Origin: Septoria linicola
Lineage: Eukaryota; Ascomycota; Dothideomycetes; Mycosphaerellales; Mycosphaerellaceae
DNA: 64,000 bases
NCBI GenBank assembly: GCA_024114885.1
Contig: CP099426.1
Coordinates: 496,001-560,000, forward strand
Reading direction: 5' to 3'
Positions 42,201-50,649 of the stretch are shown piece by piece; position 1 is the stretch's first letter; each line of letters starts with the position of its first letter. A program made the position numbers and the translations under genes. Below the pieces are notes generated by a model, which was not told where the DNA came from, did no database searches, and worked only from the letters and a program-made list of their open reading frames with translations.

Positions 42201-45200
42201 GATATGCTTCATCATGGACGAATCCAATGTTCTAGACTCCGGCTTCTTGGAGCGCATGAACACTTTGCTGGCGAACGGCGAGGTCCCTGGACTCTTCGAG
42301 GGTGACGAGTATGCTACGCTCATGACCGCTTGCAAAGAAGGTGCACAACGCCAAGGTCTGCTGCTTGACTCTCAAGAAGAGCTGTACAAGTGGTTTACTC
42401 AGCAGATTGTGCGAAACCTGCACGTTGTCTTCACCATGAACCCGCCCTCCGAAGGTCTGGGGTCGAAGGCTGCCACCAGTCCTGCCTTGTTCAATCGTTG
42501 TGTGCTCAACTGGTTCGGCGACTGGTCTGATCAAGCACTTTACCAAGTCGCATATGAGCTGACACAATCCGTGGACATTGACAAGGGCAGTTACGCATGT
42601 CCTGATAGCCTTCCGATTGAGTTCGACCAGCTTGAGATGCCTTTGTCGCATCGTGACGCCGTTGTCAATGGTATGGTGCATGTGCATCATTCGCTACGCT
42701 CTTTCAACGATCGCCTGAAGCGCCAGCAGAACAAGCAGACTTTCCTGACACCTCGACAATTCTTGGACTTTGTGGCACAATTTGTCAAATTGTTCAACGA
42801 AAAGCGAGATGATCTGGAGGAACAACAGCGCCATTTGAATGTCGGTCTAGACAAGTTGCGAGAGACTGTAGAGAAGGTCTCTGAGCTGAAAAAGAGCTTG
42901 GCAGAGAAGAAAACCGAGCTTGAGAAGAAAGACACAGAAGCTAGCGAGAAGCTTCAGCGTATGGTTGCCGATCAGCGTGAAGCCGAGCAGAGACGTGCCG
43001 CTTCACTTGAGATCCAAGCCGCATTGGAAAAGCAAGAGGAGGAAGTGGCGAAGCGGAGGGAGGTCGTCTTGAACGACTTAGCGAAGGCCGAGCCTGCTGT
43101 CGAAGAGGCGCAGCGAAGTGTCAGCAACATCAAGCGCCAGCATCTGACAGAAGTACGATCCATGCAGAATCCTCCTGCCGGTGTCAAGCTTGCACTTGAG
43201 TCTGTGTGCACTCTGCTTGGACACAAGGCTACTGACTGGAAGACTATTGTCAGCATTGTTCGACGAGACGACTTCATTGCAAGCATTGTTGGCTACGACA
43301 ACGAGAGACAGATGACGCCCAACCTTCGTGCGAAGATGGAAGCGGAGTACATCTCCAAGGACGACTTCACATTCGAGCGTGTCAATCGCGCCTCCAAGGC
43401 TTGTGGACCACTGGTGCAATGGGTGGAGGCACAAGTCAATTACTCTGCCATCCTGACCAGAGTAGGACCTCTACGCGAAGAGGTAGACCAGCTCCAAGAA
43501 GAAGCGCTTCAGACAAAGGCCGAAGCGAAGGCCATCATGAACACGCTCGAAGAGCTCGAGCAGAGCATCAAGACTTACAAATCCGAGTACGCGTCTCTCA
43601 TCAGCCAGACCGAGGCTATCAAGGCCGAGATGAGTCGCGTGCAGTCCAAGGTCGACCGCAGTATGAGGTTGCTCAACAGCTTGTCCTCTGAACGTGAGCG
43701 ATGGGAGGAGAGCAGTAAAACTTTCCAGGTGCAGATGGAGACCATCATTGGTGATGTCTTCCTGGCGTCTGCGTTCTTGGCGTACGCTGGTCTGTACGAT
43801 CAGCAGTATCGTCGAGCAATGCTGGAGGACTGGTCTCTACAGCTGTCCGCCTCTGGCATTTCCTTCAAGCCGCAGAACGCCCTTTCCGAGTACTTGTCAA
43901 CTGCAGATGAGAGGCAGCAATGGCATGAACACGCTCTACCGGTCGATGAGCTGTGCACAGAGAACGCAATCATGCTAAAGAGGTACAATCGCTACCCACT
44001 CATTATCGACCCGTCTGGGCGTGTTACGGAATTCTTGCAAAACGAGACGAAGGACAGACGACTTACTGTCACCAGTTTCCTGGATGGATCCTTCGTCAAG
44101 CAGCTCGAGAGTGCTTTGCGTTTCGGAAACCCAATACTCATCCAGGACGCCGAGCATATCGACCCAATCCTCAACCATGTGTTGAACAAGGAATATCAGC
44201 GCACTGGTGGTCGTGTGCTGATCCAGCTTGGAAAGCAAGAGATCGACTTTTCGCCCGCTTTCAAGCTCTACCTCTCCACGAAGGACCCATCTGCAGCGTT
44301 TGCGCCCGATATCTGCAGTAGGACGACTTTTGTCAACTTCACCGTCACCCAGAGTAGCTTGAAGACCCAGACGCTGAACGAGGTCTTGAAATCCGAGCGA
44401 CCAGATGTTGATGAGCGTCGCTCAAACCTCGTCAAGATGCAGGGCGAGTTCACACAGCGCCTGCGTCGACTAGAACGTATGCTGTTGCAAGCGCTCAACG
44501 AGTCTCGTGGCAATATTTTGGACGACGAGAATGTCATCAACACACTCGAGAAGCTCAAGAACGAAGCTGCAGAGATCACAGCTAAGGCATCAGAGACTGA
44601 AGGTGTCATGAACGAGGTCAACAACATCATGAACACTTACGACATCATCGCACGCTCTTGCTCGGCCATCTTCGCGGTTCTGGAACAACTATACCATGTT
44701 CACCACTTCTACCAGTTCTCTCTGCAGTACTTCGTGGACATATTCGAGTCTGTGCTGCGTGCGGCACGAGAGTCTGCTGAGCGCGATCCGAAGAGGCGCA
44801 TCGATACTATTGTGCGCTCCCTCTTCGGCAAGACATACAACGAGACGTCAGCATCTCTCTTGCAGAAGGACAGGCTTACATTCGCTGTCTTGCTGGCACA
44901 GGCTGCACCATTCCCAATGGACAAGTCCCTGGTCGATCTTGTACTGGACGAGAACATCGTCGGCGGTGATGTCACATCAGATCCTGAGCAGAAGCAGAGA
45001 GCCACTGCCACGGCTTCGCGCATCAAGAGTGTCAAGGAATTGGTCGCCGATGTCAGCTCTGCGGAGTGGGAGAAGTTCTTCAGTACAGAGCAAGCAGAGA
45101 CTTGCGTGCCAGGTGTCACAGCTGCAGGCGGCAACGAGAACGACAAAGCACTGAAGGAGCTCTTGCTCGTCAAGCTCTATCGCATGGACCGACTTGTGCC

Positions 45201-46278
45201 TGCCACTGAGCGGTTCGTGAACGTCGTATTTGGTCAAGACTTCCTCGACGTGGCAGAGAACTTGGGCAGAATCGTGGACAACCAAACTGCCAGTTCGCCG
45301 ATCGCGCTGTGCTCTACGCCTGGTTTCGATGCAAGCTACAAGGTCGATCAACTTGTGGAGAGACAGAATGCAAGCTGCACGAGCGTTGCCATGGGTTCCC
45401 AAGAAGGTGTTTCGAGCGCGGATGCTGCTTTGGCCGGTGCCGCTGCCAACGGATCCTGGGTCCTTATCAAGAACGTTCATCTTGCTACCGAATGGCTGCA
45501 GAATCTGGTCAAGCGGATCGATTCGCTCAAGCCAAACAAGGACTTCCGATTGTTCTTGTCGATGGAGACCAGTCCTAAGATACCCTCAAGCTTACTGCGC
45601 GCTTCTCGTGTACTGATGTATGAACAGCCTGCAGGTATCCGGGCAAATATGAGGGACACGCTTACTTCGCTGCCTGACAAGGCAGTTCAACAGCCAGTCG
45701 AGAAGGCTCGCGTACACTTCTTGCTGGCATTCTTGCATGCTGTTGCGCAGGAACGTCTACGATATGCCCCACGCCTTGGCTGGAAGGGTTTCTGGGAATT
45801 CAACGACGCAGACTTTGACTGTTCGGCGCTCATCATCCAGTGGTGGACAGACAACGTCGCACGCGGTCGCTCAAACGTTGCACCGAAGAGCATACCGTGG
45901 GACATGCTCCGAGCTTTGATCTCCGAGATGTACGGCGGAAAGATCGATGATGCAGGGGACATGGCGCAGCTCAAGGGCCTGGTCACGAAAACATTGACAG
46001 CCGATGCTTTCGAAGAAGGGTTCAACCTCATTGGCGAAGTTGCAGAGGACCATTCTGTTGGCATGCCACTTCCAAGCGGCTCGACCAAGACTGCTATGTT
46101 ACAATGGGTTAAGGAGCTACCAGAACGTGAGCCGCCCACATACCTTGGCCTACCGGCCAACGCAGAGAAGTTGCTGCTTGTGGCGCATGCAGAGGAGATG
46201 TTGAAGAATTTGAAGACTGTCATGGGAGTGCTTGATGAGGGCGAGAGTATCATGGCAGAGGCTACGGAAGAGTCTTGA
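33280..46278 (+). CDS. nudA: Cytoplasmic dynein 1 heavy chain
   Basis: A single uninterrupted open frame of 4332 residues, full length for the family. This is the minus-end-directed microtubule motor for nuclear migration, vesicle and spindle movement in hyphae. The N-terminal tail (about 1-1450) binds the intermediate chains. The linker leads into six AAA modules. P-loops are seen in AAA1 (GPAGTGKT, about 1922), AAA2 (GNSGTGKS, about 2216), AAA3 (GPPGSGKT, about 2580) and AAA4 (GVSGSGKT, about 2922). The stalk coiled coil starts near residue 3176 (LEEQQRHLNVGLDKLRE) and returns near 3400-3480 around the microtubule-binding tip (DWKTIVSIVRRDDFI region). The C-terminal domain ends with EGESIMAEATEES. 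The complete lack of introns over 13 kb is notable beside its intron-bearing neighbours. Confidence 0.98.
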   Translation: MEDPLVQGVNGVANGTPTATAPSSTASAVDPQAVVSYLTSVLEVTLGATEEELRGPGSLLHDNVLEETLSRCLRFAMEAQMALYVLKQAGAVATADGKENGNYINGDADLHRDTYVLSADVSYSNRTVGCVAFLKRPSAIIPEVPISKQVSVVNLSLAGLAGADGAGSTVSPYESLHSFVRGALTPFFEAAARGSQSAQDKPRSDGEARTGISGARRKLADLEITLQNLQQNIEVEAPRLQTHEAVQGQLAEAGGDWQAAAVAIPDGLVTDSALLNRLQAMANEWIKQIREFTKIMDDRNVGTSSQEKNFWLAMETAIEGIESQLNSGGVQLSMKILEKAKRHGITASFTSDTRLKETKEKVVKYNQVFHGFPIEELLAAPNVEKLRDALDDVFSHLTKKLRISPYPIKRALPLVEAISADVDARVHHLLHGRTLMRMSFEDFRKAIEQVQTVWMFWDENVKEFTNVARDVTRRRNDKFIPIKINKRHDKTQDRISYIYKFRDDHEQLQNTIANVLGPDDEAGEITDGAAVPVIVEEMGDVDAAEEIMQAYEVVKDVDVLDISPEGERLWTQAEAAYNERTARVENSIIARLRDRLAVAKTANEMFRVFSKFNALFVRPKIKGAIAEYQVQLMNNVREDIDALQQRFTHQYGQTEAHGMAQLHDLPPISGAIIRARQIERQLNNYLSKVEDILGSKWKEHTDGQRLAQLGDGFRKKLDARPIFDDWLRDIDRRHLSISGRLFTVTQNRARGSVLEIHVNFDSQVVVLFKEVRNLLWLNFNVPHAITNVSKEARRVYPYATSLMESLNTYSQTNSTIESMSQVTALISGYRNDVQNFIAKGASLRWDTFVLAYDVHVPRIGDGSLGTGDDKLHVQFVRHLGNAIATLSQKVTTLLAIQSTVEQALRELQTCSFTHEAFSTHLETLQRAIDQLNLEAYSNIAYWVEQTNEKVVELLHARLRQALKDWSDDFEHGNAEEQTSREPGAPNIETFAHDIVMQSQLIQLEPPLEDAKAGWLHNLHTWLSIACSLPRLQASRFETALAVRSSNSATTYSELPIMCIDALAELYERIETKLNVAQAYVDEWLQFQSLWDLQIVQIQDDLKDELDLWLQLILEIRQKRETFDTSGMRRSFGHLVINYEQVQSKVNAKYDQWQHDLLAHFSAMFATRLVDVYSELQRARKDLEGQSMQASSTSQAVSFITVVQTCKRQTKIWEPEMDTFRQGQQTLSRLRFQYPKDWLYVEQVDHEWAALVEVLEKKSKQIADHTEGLRTKIIAEDGVVSRRIAEMTEKWQEQRPESGSTPPAEAVASLEGFDKELTQLQEQHEMVAKAKEALELPASPDNMLADLLAEVQDYKSVWANLTVVWDQLSELRDQPWNSIQPRKLRQSIDNLIKTTKEMPSRMRSYAAFEHLQQHLRQLLKVNPLLTEMRSDAVRERHWTKIFKNLAPSKRYSPLSMTLGDVWDLQLGPSEAVIRDVITQAQGEMALEEFVRGVREQWQNYSLDLVNYQSKCRLIRGWDDLFAKCSDHLNSLQAMRHSPYYKEFEEEASSWEDKLNRIHVLFDVWIDVQRQWVYLEGVFTGNADIKHLLPVESSRFANINSEFMSVLKKVYRSPLVLEVLNIPDVQKSLERLADLLNKIQKALGEYLEKERVAFPRFYFVGDEDLLEIIGNSNDTVRVAKHLRKMFAGINGLLLDDESNILGLQSREGEEVLFKSPISLIQTPKINDWLRALENGMRETLSELLVEAVAEYESLDDNDNAAFEAFIEKYPAQIGVLATQAYWTAQVEAALQQGGAPLQKLFETQVNKLKFLATIVLKELSAVHRKKCEQLITEFVHQRDKIEQLIEGGADSPGHYLWLLQMRYEFTASAAPLERMQVQVANATLAYGFEYLGVPERLVRTPLTDRCFLTLSQALCQRLGGSPYGPAGTGKTESVKALGVQLGRFTLVFNCDDTFDFQAMGRIFLGLSQVGAWGCFDEFNRLEERILSAVSQQIQNIQVGLRKRALDDNAQIELIGRQLKVHRLTGMFITMNPGYAGRSNLPDNLKKLFRSVAMSKPDKEIIAEVMLFSQGFSEAKTLSRQTVPFFDKCSAGLSKQPHYDFGLRALKSVLVSSGGLKRARLAGAGEDGADVVVEPQIIVQSIRETIAPKLVREDALRMQEIEEDAFPGVKYVPAGLEKLRKALEEVVEERKLVATDSWLTKVLQLYQIQSLHHGVMMVGNSGTGKSTAWQTLLAALQKVDGIEGVCHVIDPKVMSKESLYGSLDSTTREWTDGLFTSILRKVVDNLRGEDTKRHWIVFDGDVDPEWVENLNSVLDDNKLLTLPNGERLGLPSNVRVMFEVETLRYATLATVSRCGMVWFSDDTVDIDVMLSRYIAQLRTATFEDLEEDTGTPASIEARLSVQNLMAEILHRRLTENDFVKKSLEQCASMKHIMEFTSIRAIGTLFSLLRKAARSVLEYNIQHTDFPLGDEQIEAYLSKRVLLAAVWSFTGDCPLLDRKAFGDYLAGLATLDMPVLSESTSLIDYDVTLPEASWTSWQNQVPTIEVNTHSVTQTDLVIPTLDTVRHEDVLYSFLAEHKPLLLCGPPGSGKTMTLFSALRKLPNMEVVGLNFSSATTPDLLVKTLEQYCDYKKSLSGVTMAPRQIGRWLVVFCDEINLPAPDKYGTQRVISFLRQLVEHGGFWRTSTKSWVSLERIQFVGACNPPTDAGRTPLGLRFLRHAPLVMVDYPGELSLKQIYGTFNTAVLKIIPTLRGYADALTQAMIQLYLMSQKRFTPEIQPHYVYSPRELTRWVRAVYEAIRPLETLSLEGLVRIWAHEALRLFSDRLIADDERQWTEETVNSVALEHFPNLDEQTALQRPILFSNWLSKNYVPVARDQLRDFVKARLRTFCEEELDVPLILFNDVLEHVLRIDRVFRQPQGHLILIGVSGSGKTTLSRFVAWMNGLSVFQIKVHGRYSAEDFDEDLRIVLRRCGTKGERICFIMDESNVLDSGFLERMNTLLANGEVPGLFEGDEYATLMTACKEGAQRQGLLLDSQEELYKWFTQQIVRNLHVVFTMNPPSEGLGSKAATSPALFNRCVLNWFGDWSDQALYQVAYELTQSVDIDKGSYACPDSLPIEFDQLEMPLSHRDAVVNGMVHVHHSLRSFNDRLKRQQNKQTFLTPRQFLDFVAQFVKLFNEKRDDLEEQQRHLNVGLDKLRETVEKVSELKKSLAEKKTELEKKDTEASEKLQRMVADQREAEQRRAASLEIQAALEKQEEEVAKRREVVLNDLAKAEPAVEEAQRSVSNIKRQHLTEVRSMQNPPAGVKLALESVCTLLGHKATDWKTIVSIVRRDDFIASIVGYDNERQMTPNLRAKMEAEYISKDDFTFERVNRASKACGPLVQWVEAQVNYSAILTRVGPLREEVDQLQEEALQTKAEAKAIMNTLEELEQSIKTYKSEYASLISQTEAIKAEMSRVQSKVDRSMRLLNSLSSERERWEESSKTFQVQMETIIGDVFLASAFLAYAGLYDQQYRRAMLEDWSLQLSASGISFKPQNALSEYLSTADERQQWHEHALPVDELCTENAIMLKRYNRYPLIIDPSGRVTEFLQNETKDRRLTVTSFLDGSFVKQLESALRFGNPILIQDAEHIDPILNHVLNKEYQRTGGRVLIQLGKQEIDFSPAFKLYLSTKDPSAAFAPDICSRTTFVNFTVTQSSLKTQTLNEVLKSERPDVDERRSNLVKMQGEFTQRLRRLERMLLQALNESRGNILDDENVINTLEKLKNEAAEITAKASETEGVMNEVNNIMNTYDIIARSCSAIFAVLEQLYHVHHFYQFSLQYFVDIFESVLRAARESAERDPKRRIDTIVRSLFGKTYNETSASLLQKDRLTFAVLLAQAAPFPMDKSLVDLVLDENIVGGDVTSDPEQKQRATATASRIKSVKELVADVSSAEWEKFFSTEQAETCVPGVTAAGGNENDKALKELLLVKLYRMDRLVPATERFVNVVFGQDFLDVAENLGRIVDNQTASSPIALCSTPGFDASYKVDQLVERQNASCTSVAMGSQEGVSSADAALAGAAANGSWVLIKNVHLATEWLQNLVKRIDSLKPNKDFRLFLSMETSPKIPSSLLRASRVLMYEQPAGIRANMRDTLTSLPDKAVQQPVEKARVHFLLAFLHAVAQERLRYAPRLGWKGFWEFNDADFDCSALIIQWWTDNVARGRSNVAPKSIPWDMLRALISEMYGGKIDDAGDMAQLKGLVTKTLTADAFEEGFNLIGEVAEDHSVGMPLPSGSTKTAMLQWVKELPEREPPTYLGLPANAEKLLLVAHAEEMLKNLKTVMGVLDEGESIMAEATEES

Positions 46279-47048
46279 GAAGATGGAGGCTGAGGGTTCC
46301 TTTTGTTTGCATCAACTGGCGTTCACCGAAATGGTCGGTTGGACTGGATTATCTGATGGTACTGCATGAGCCCGGCGTTGTATGCATTTCAGCGCCTATA
46401 CCCCTGTGCTTGAGACTGTTAACGTTGTCGCTTGACGGCAATGTGTGAGTGGTATGAGTAGTGTGAGATTGTCAATGAGAGTTTATTCAGTTTCAGCCGT
46501 GCTCGACGCCTCGTGGTAGCAGCACTAAAGGGTAACCAAGGATGTGATCAGCTCGCAATGCCACATGAATCTTGCAACAGACATGTGACGACACTTTTCG
46601 ACTCCAAGGCGCAAGATGAGGCAGATACAGATGCCGCAAACCTTCCTCCAATTGACATCGTACCATGAAAACAATATTGTTCTACGTCTGGGTTTACAAC
46701 TGAGTCTGACCTTTGAGCCTTCAAATATCGGAAGTGCATTGCCACGGCTTCTCGCATTGGTCGAAGCACTTTCCACTTCCGTCAATGTTGAGGAATTCGA
46801 AAAGCCAGCGGTGTGGCAAAGAACAAACGCACAACGAACAAGCCTTCGATCGATGCTTGTGTGGATGCTTGATGTCACTATTAGACTTCAAGCGCGACCT
46901 CGCCGCCACGAAGCCCAAAATGGCCAATACAACAATCGGCTCGGATGCACGCTTATGTGCTTGTCGATCACTTTTGCAGCACGATAAAATGTGCTGGAGC
47001 TTCACTTCCTGAGAGTATCTGAACGTTTTTGGTTATCATTGAACAAGC
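46279..47048. other. Intergenic gap, 770 nt
   Basis: Dynein 3' region and promoter of the GMC gene, both on the plus strand. Overlapping open frames of about 95-125 codons on both strands have no recognisable domain. Confidence 0.4.
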
Positions 47049-49003
47049 ATGGCTGGAACATTGCTTACATGCTCGTTGCTCGCGAGTACGTGTCTTGCAC
47101 AAGGCTTTGTGGCACAAAAGGCCGATCGCGGAAGCCTGACGGGCACTTCGTTTGGCATTCCTAGCAAGAATGCAACTTACGACTATGTCATTGTCGGCGG
47201 AGGAACGGCAGGTACGTGGTCGCGAAAAGCAGTTCGACATTGCACAACTGACAGCAAACCAGGTTCTGTCGTGGCCTCTAGATTGACGCAGCACACCAAT
47301 GCCTCCGTTGCAAGATCGAAGCTGGCAACTTCTACGAATTGAGCAATGGAAACTGGAGTCAAATACCTTACTGGTCAGAGCAATGGGTCGGTGCTGAGGA
47401 AGATGACTGGCAGCCGCTCATTGACTGGGGCTTGTTCACCGAGGAGCAAGTTAACGGGAAGAGTATACATTACGCTCAAGGCAAGAATCTGGGTGGCAGC
47501 ACTGGAAGAAACCAGATGATGTGGCATCGACCAACAGTTGGATCATATGCAGCATGGGCTGAGCATGTCGGCGATGATTCGTACACCTGGGACAATATGC
47601 TGAAGTACATGCAACGGAGTGTCAAGTACATTGAGAATGCAGCGAACAGGCCGGCCAACACGACTCCACCAACCAGTCCAGGTGCGTACTCCGCAGATGG
47701 AGGTCCAGTCATCGTCTCTCATGCTGGCTACGTGCATCCATTGGCGCAGTACGGACCGGCAGCATTCTCATCTATCGGGCTCAAGATGATCAACGACTTC
47801 AGCGGTGGGCATCTTGATGGCTACTCTTACTGGCCATTTTCGATCGACCCAGCTACAGGCCTTCGAAGCTCTGCAGAGTCGTCCTTCCTCGCTGAGAGTC
47901 TTAGTCGACCAAAGTTGACGACCTACATCAACGCACACGTCAACAACATCTTGTTCTCTGAGAATGGCACTGCCATGGGCGTCAACGTTACCAACTATGG
48001 CATGCGACCATTCACGTTGACCGCTCGGAAGGAAGTCATCGTCTCCGCAGGTGCCTACCACTCGCCACAGCTTCTCATGGTATCAGGAATTGGGCCGAAG
48101 GATGCGCTGCAGAAGTTCAATATTCCTGTTATCAAGGACGCTCCAGGAGTCGGCCAGAACATGTGGGACTCTTGCAACATTGGCGGACCTGTGTTCAAGA
48201 TCAATGTCACCGGCTACTCGACTTGGCAACAGCCAGGCTATAAGGAGCAAGCAGATGCACAGCTGCTTGCGAAAGGCAGTGGACCACTGACCAACACTGG
48301 TCTTGACATGGGCGCTTGGGAGAAGTTGCCAGCCGCAAACCGTGCCAACCTCACGCCAGAAGCTTTGACTGCCCTTTCAGTATTTCCAAGTGACTGGCCA
48401 GAGATCGAGTGGTCGCTCTCAAGCTCAGGCAAGACCCTTACTGCATCCGATGCGACTGTGCAATACGGCACCATTGGCGCTGTGCTTGTGGCTGCAACGA
48501 GCCGAGGCAACATGACGATTCGATCTGCCAGCAACCTTGACACGCCTATCATTGACCCTAACTGGCTGCGGGACAGCACAGATCAGCAAGTCGCTATTCA
48601 GGCATACAGGAGAGCACGAGAGGCATGGAATGTCATCCCGCTGAAGGTTGGAGATGAGGTCTCCCTAGGAAAGAATGTAAGTGAACGCAACTGAGAAGCT
48701 TAGATGCAAGATTTTGCTGACCTATCTTGATTATAGGTGACATCTGACGCAGACTTGCTCGAAGCTATCAAGTCGAGACTTGGGCCAATTCATCACGCTT
48801 CGTCGTCATGCGCAATGGGTAAAGCTGACAACCCATATGCTGTGGTCGATGCGAAAGCGAGAGTGTTTGGCGTGCACAACTTGAGGGTCATTGACTCTTC
48901 AAGCTTCCCTTTCACGCCGCCAGGACATACGCAGGGTGTGACATACTCGCACGCTGAGAAGCTTGTGGACGATGTGATTGAAGCTTACCGCGCATCGATG
49001 TAG
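47049..49003 (+). CDS. Secreted GMC-family FAD oxidoreductase, interrupted by a single-base frameshift
   Basis: Exons 47049-47211, 47263-48676 and 48737-49003 would encode about 614 residues. A signal peptide (MAGTLLTCSLLASTCLA) precedes the FAD motif YVIVGGGTAGSVVASRL. The ADP-binding IEAG follows, and then NLGGSTGRNQMMWHR, HSPQLLMVSGIGP, the active-site His in HHASSSCAMG and a C-terminal PPGHTQGV. GMC enzymes oxidise alcohols, sugars or aryl alcohols and release hydrogen peroxide. Within exon 2, at about 47310-47315, the frame changes: NASVA is read in one frame and KIEAGNFYE in the next, equal to one missing base. Exon lengths sum to 2 modulo 3, as expected. All else, including the second intron (GTAAGT), is intact, so a sequence error or a very recent disruption are the two readings. 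Confidence 0.8.
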
Positions 49004-49129
49004 ATGCAACATTGATTCAAAACTTAGACACAAAAAGTCAAGAGTTATGTATAAGCGATACCATGCTACTACAGGCGGAATTTCTCCATCATCATCATGT
49101 CACTCATTCTTGTTCGTAGACTTGAGAAT

Positions 49130-50649
49130 CTAGAACCCAGGTGGGATATCCTTGCGAGCATAAGCCTTGATCGGTGGCTCAGTGGCAACCTTCTCTGGGT
49201 ATGCAATGATGGCAGCAGCAGCGATTGGGATCAGGGCCTCGGTGGCAAAGATGTCTGCCAAAGTCAAACCTGGAGCAGCGAACTGCGAGCAAGCCAAAGT
49301 GGTGTTGACGCGAGAAAGCTGGCCTGGTCCGTTGTTCAAGATGGCGTCCTTGGCCAAAGCATACGCGAGAGAGTTGTAAAGGACACCCTCGTGGTTGTTG
49401 TTTGGTGCACCACCTGGAAGCAGAGCGGTGCAAACGTTCTGGAGCTCGGTGTTTGAGCTTTGAGCTGCGCCTGAGCGAAGCGCACCCGAGGCGTTGGGGT
49501 CTTGTTGAGGCTGAACGATCTCGTCGAAGATGGAGTAGATATTGGTGGTTGGCACGTATGCTGCGTCGCCGCCGTTGTTACGGAGAGTGTTGATGAAGGT
49601 GCTGTTGTAGTTTTGTTGAGCGACGGCAGGAGTGCAGCCAGGGGTGGGGAAGCCTGGGCACAGGAGCTCAGCGAGGATCGTGCCGTGGTAGTCTCCGCTG
49701 ATGCTGATCTTGTTGGCGACGTTGTTGCGAGTCGACGGCCAGTACTTCAAGGCTGTGAAGGATGTTAGTACAGTCGCACCACGTCAAGCGAAAGCGTGGG
49801 TGTAGGGAGTGCGGGTCAAGCTTACCCCACTGAGCATCGAGCGAACCCGCAGACCACGAGACAGTGTTGACCTGGTTGCTGTCAGTATGATTTGACACTC
49901 ATGGACAAAGATGCACAAACCTTGCGGCCACCACTGATGCGGGAGATGTAGTTGATTGCATACGCAACATACTCGGCAGCGATCTGGATATCTGCCAAGT
50001 TTTGGCCTGGCAGGTTGACGAAGACAGGATCAGCGACGTTCTGCGCTCTGAACAGCTTGGCATAGTTGGGACCAAAGTTGGAGCCAGCAAGAGCTCCGGT
50101 GCCCGGCAGGAACAAGACCGGAGGCTTGCGACCATATGTGAAGTCTGGAGGAATGTAGATAATCTGCCTGAGCTGAGCCTCGGTCAAGGAGTACGGAGCA
50201 TCATTGGGACCATTCTGTGGGTAGACCGGTGGGAACGCTGGTCGAGGATTGATGTTGAAGGTGCTGCTCTCAATTGTGTAGGCTTTAGCGATGGTGACGA
50301 AGTCACCAGGACCTGCGAGACCTCCGAGCAGGATCTCAGCACCGTTCTGGAAGATGTCGCGTGGGTTCGTCGCAGCGACCTTTTGGATCTCGGCCGCGAA
50401 CTGGGGGATGCTGGACGGGCCAGGGGCTGGGACGATGTTGGTGAGAATGGCAGCCCCTGCCGTGGCACCAGCGCTCAAGCTGCGAAGCGCGGCATCAAGC
50501 TGGTTCTGGTTCGTGATGGGAGCGCCTGTAGTACCCTGGCGAGCCTCGACTCGTGCAGCCTCTTTCTCGGTGGGTGTTGGGCTTGCAAGAGCAGAGGCCA
50601 CAAGGCAGGCACCTGCCAGTGTCTTCAGGATGGCCATTACAGTCTTCAA
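49130..50649 (-). CDS. Secreted CalB-like lipase/esterase
   Basis: Three exons, 50649-49921, 49871-49826 and 49752-49130, with introns of 49 and 73 nt, give 465 residues. The signal peptide MKTVMAILKTLAGACLVASALA is followed by a Glu/Arg-rich propeptide-like stretch. The catalytic domain shows VLFLPGTGA (oxyanion strand), NLADIQIAAEYVAYAINYI, and the nucleophile Ser250 in VSWSAGSLDAQW. It continues with KISISGDYHGT and a likely Asp/His pair downstream (NIYSIFDEIVQP and NNNHEGVLYNS). This arrangement matches Candida antarctica lipase B relatives, where the elbow is TWSQG. Here the residue after Ser is Ala, not the Gln that helps form the oxyanion hole. A 15-codon middle exon carries the nucleophile. 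The gene is convergent with the GMC gene, 126 nt apart. Confidence 0.87.

Noticed and set aside
44709..45173. 154-codon minus-strand open frame inside the dynein gene
   Set aside because: Antisense shadow of a strongly conserved coding region.
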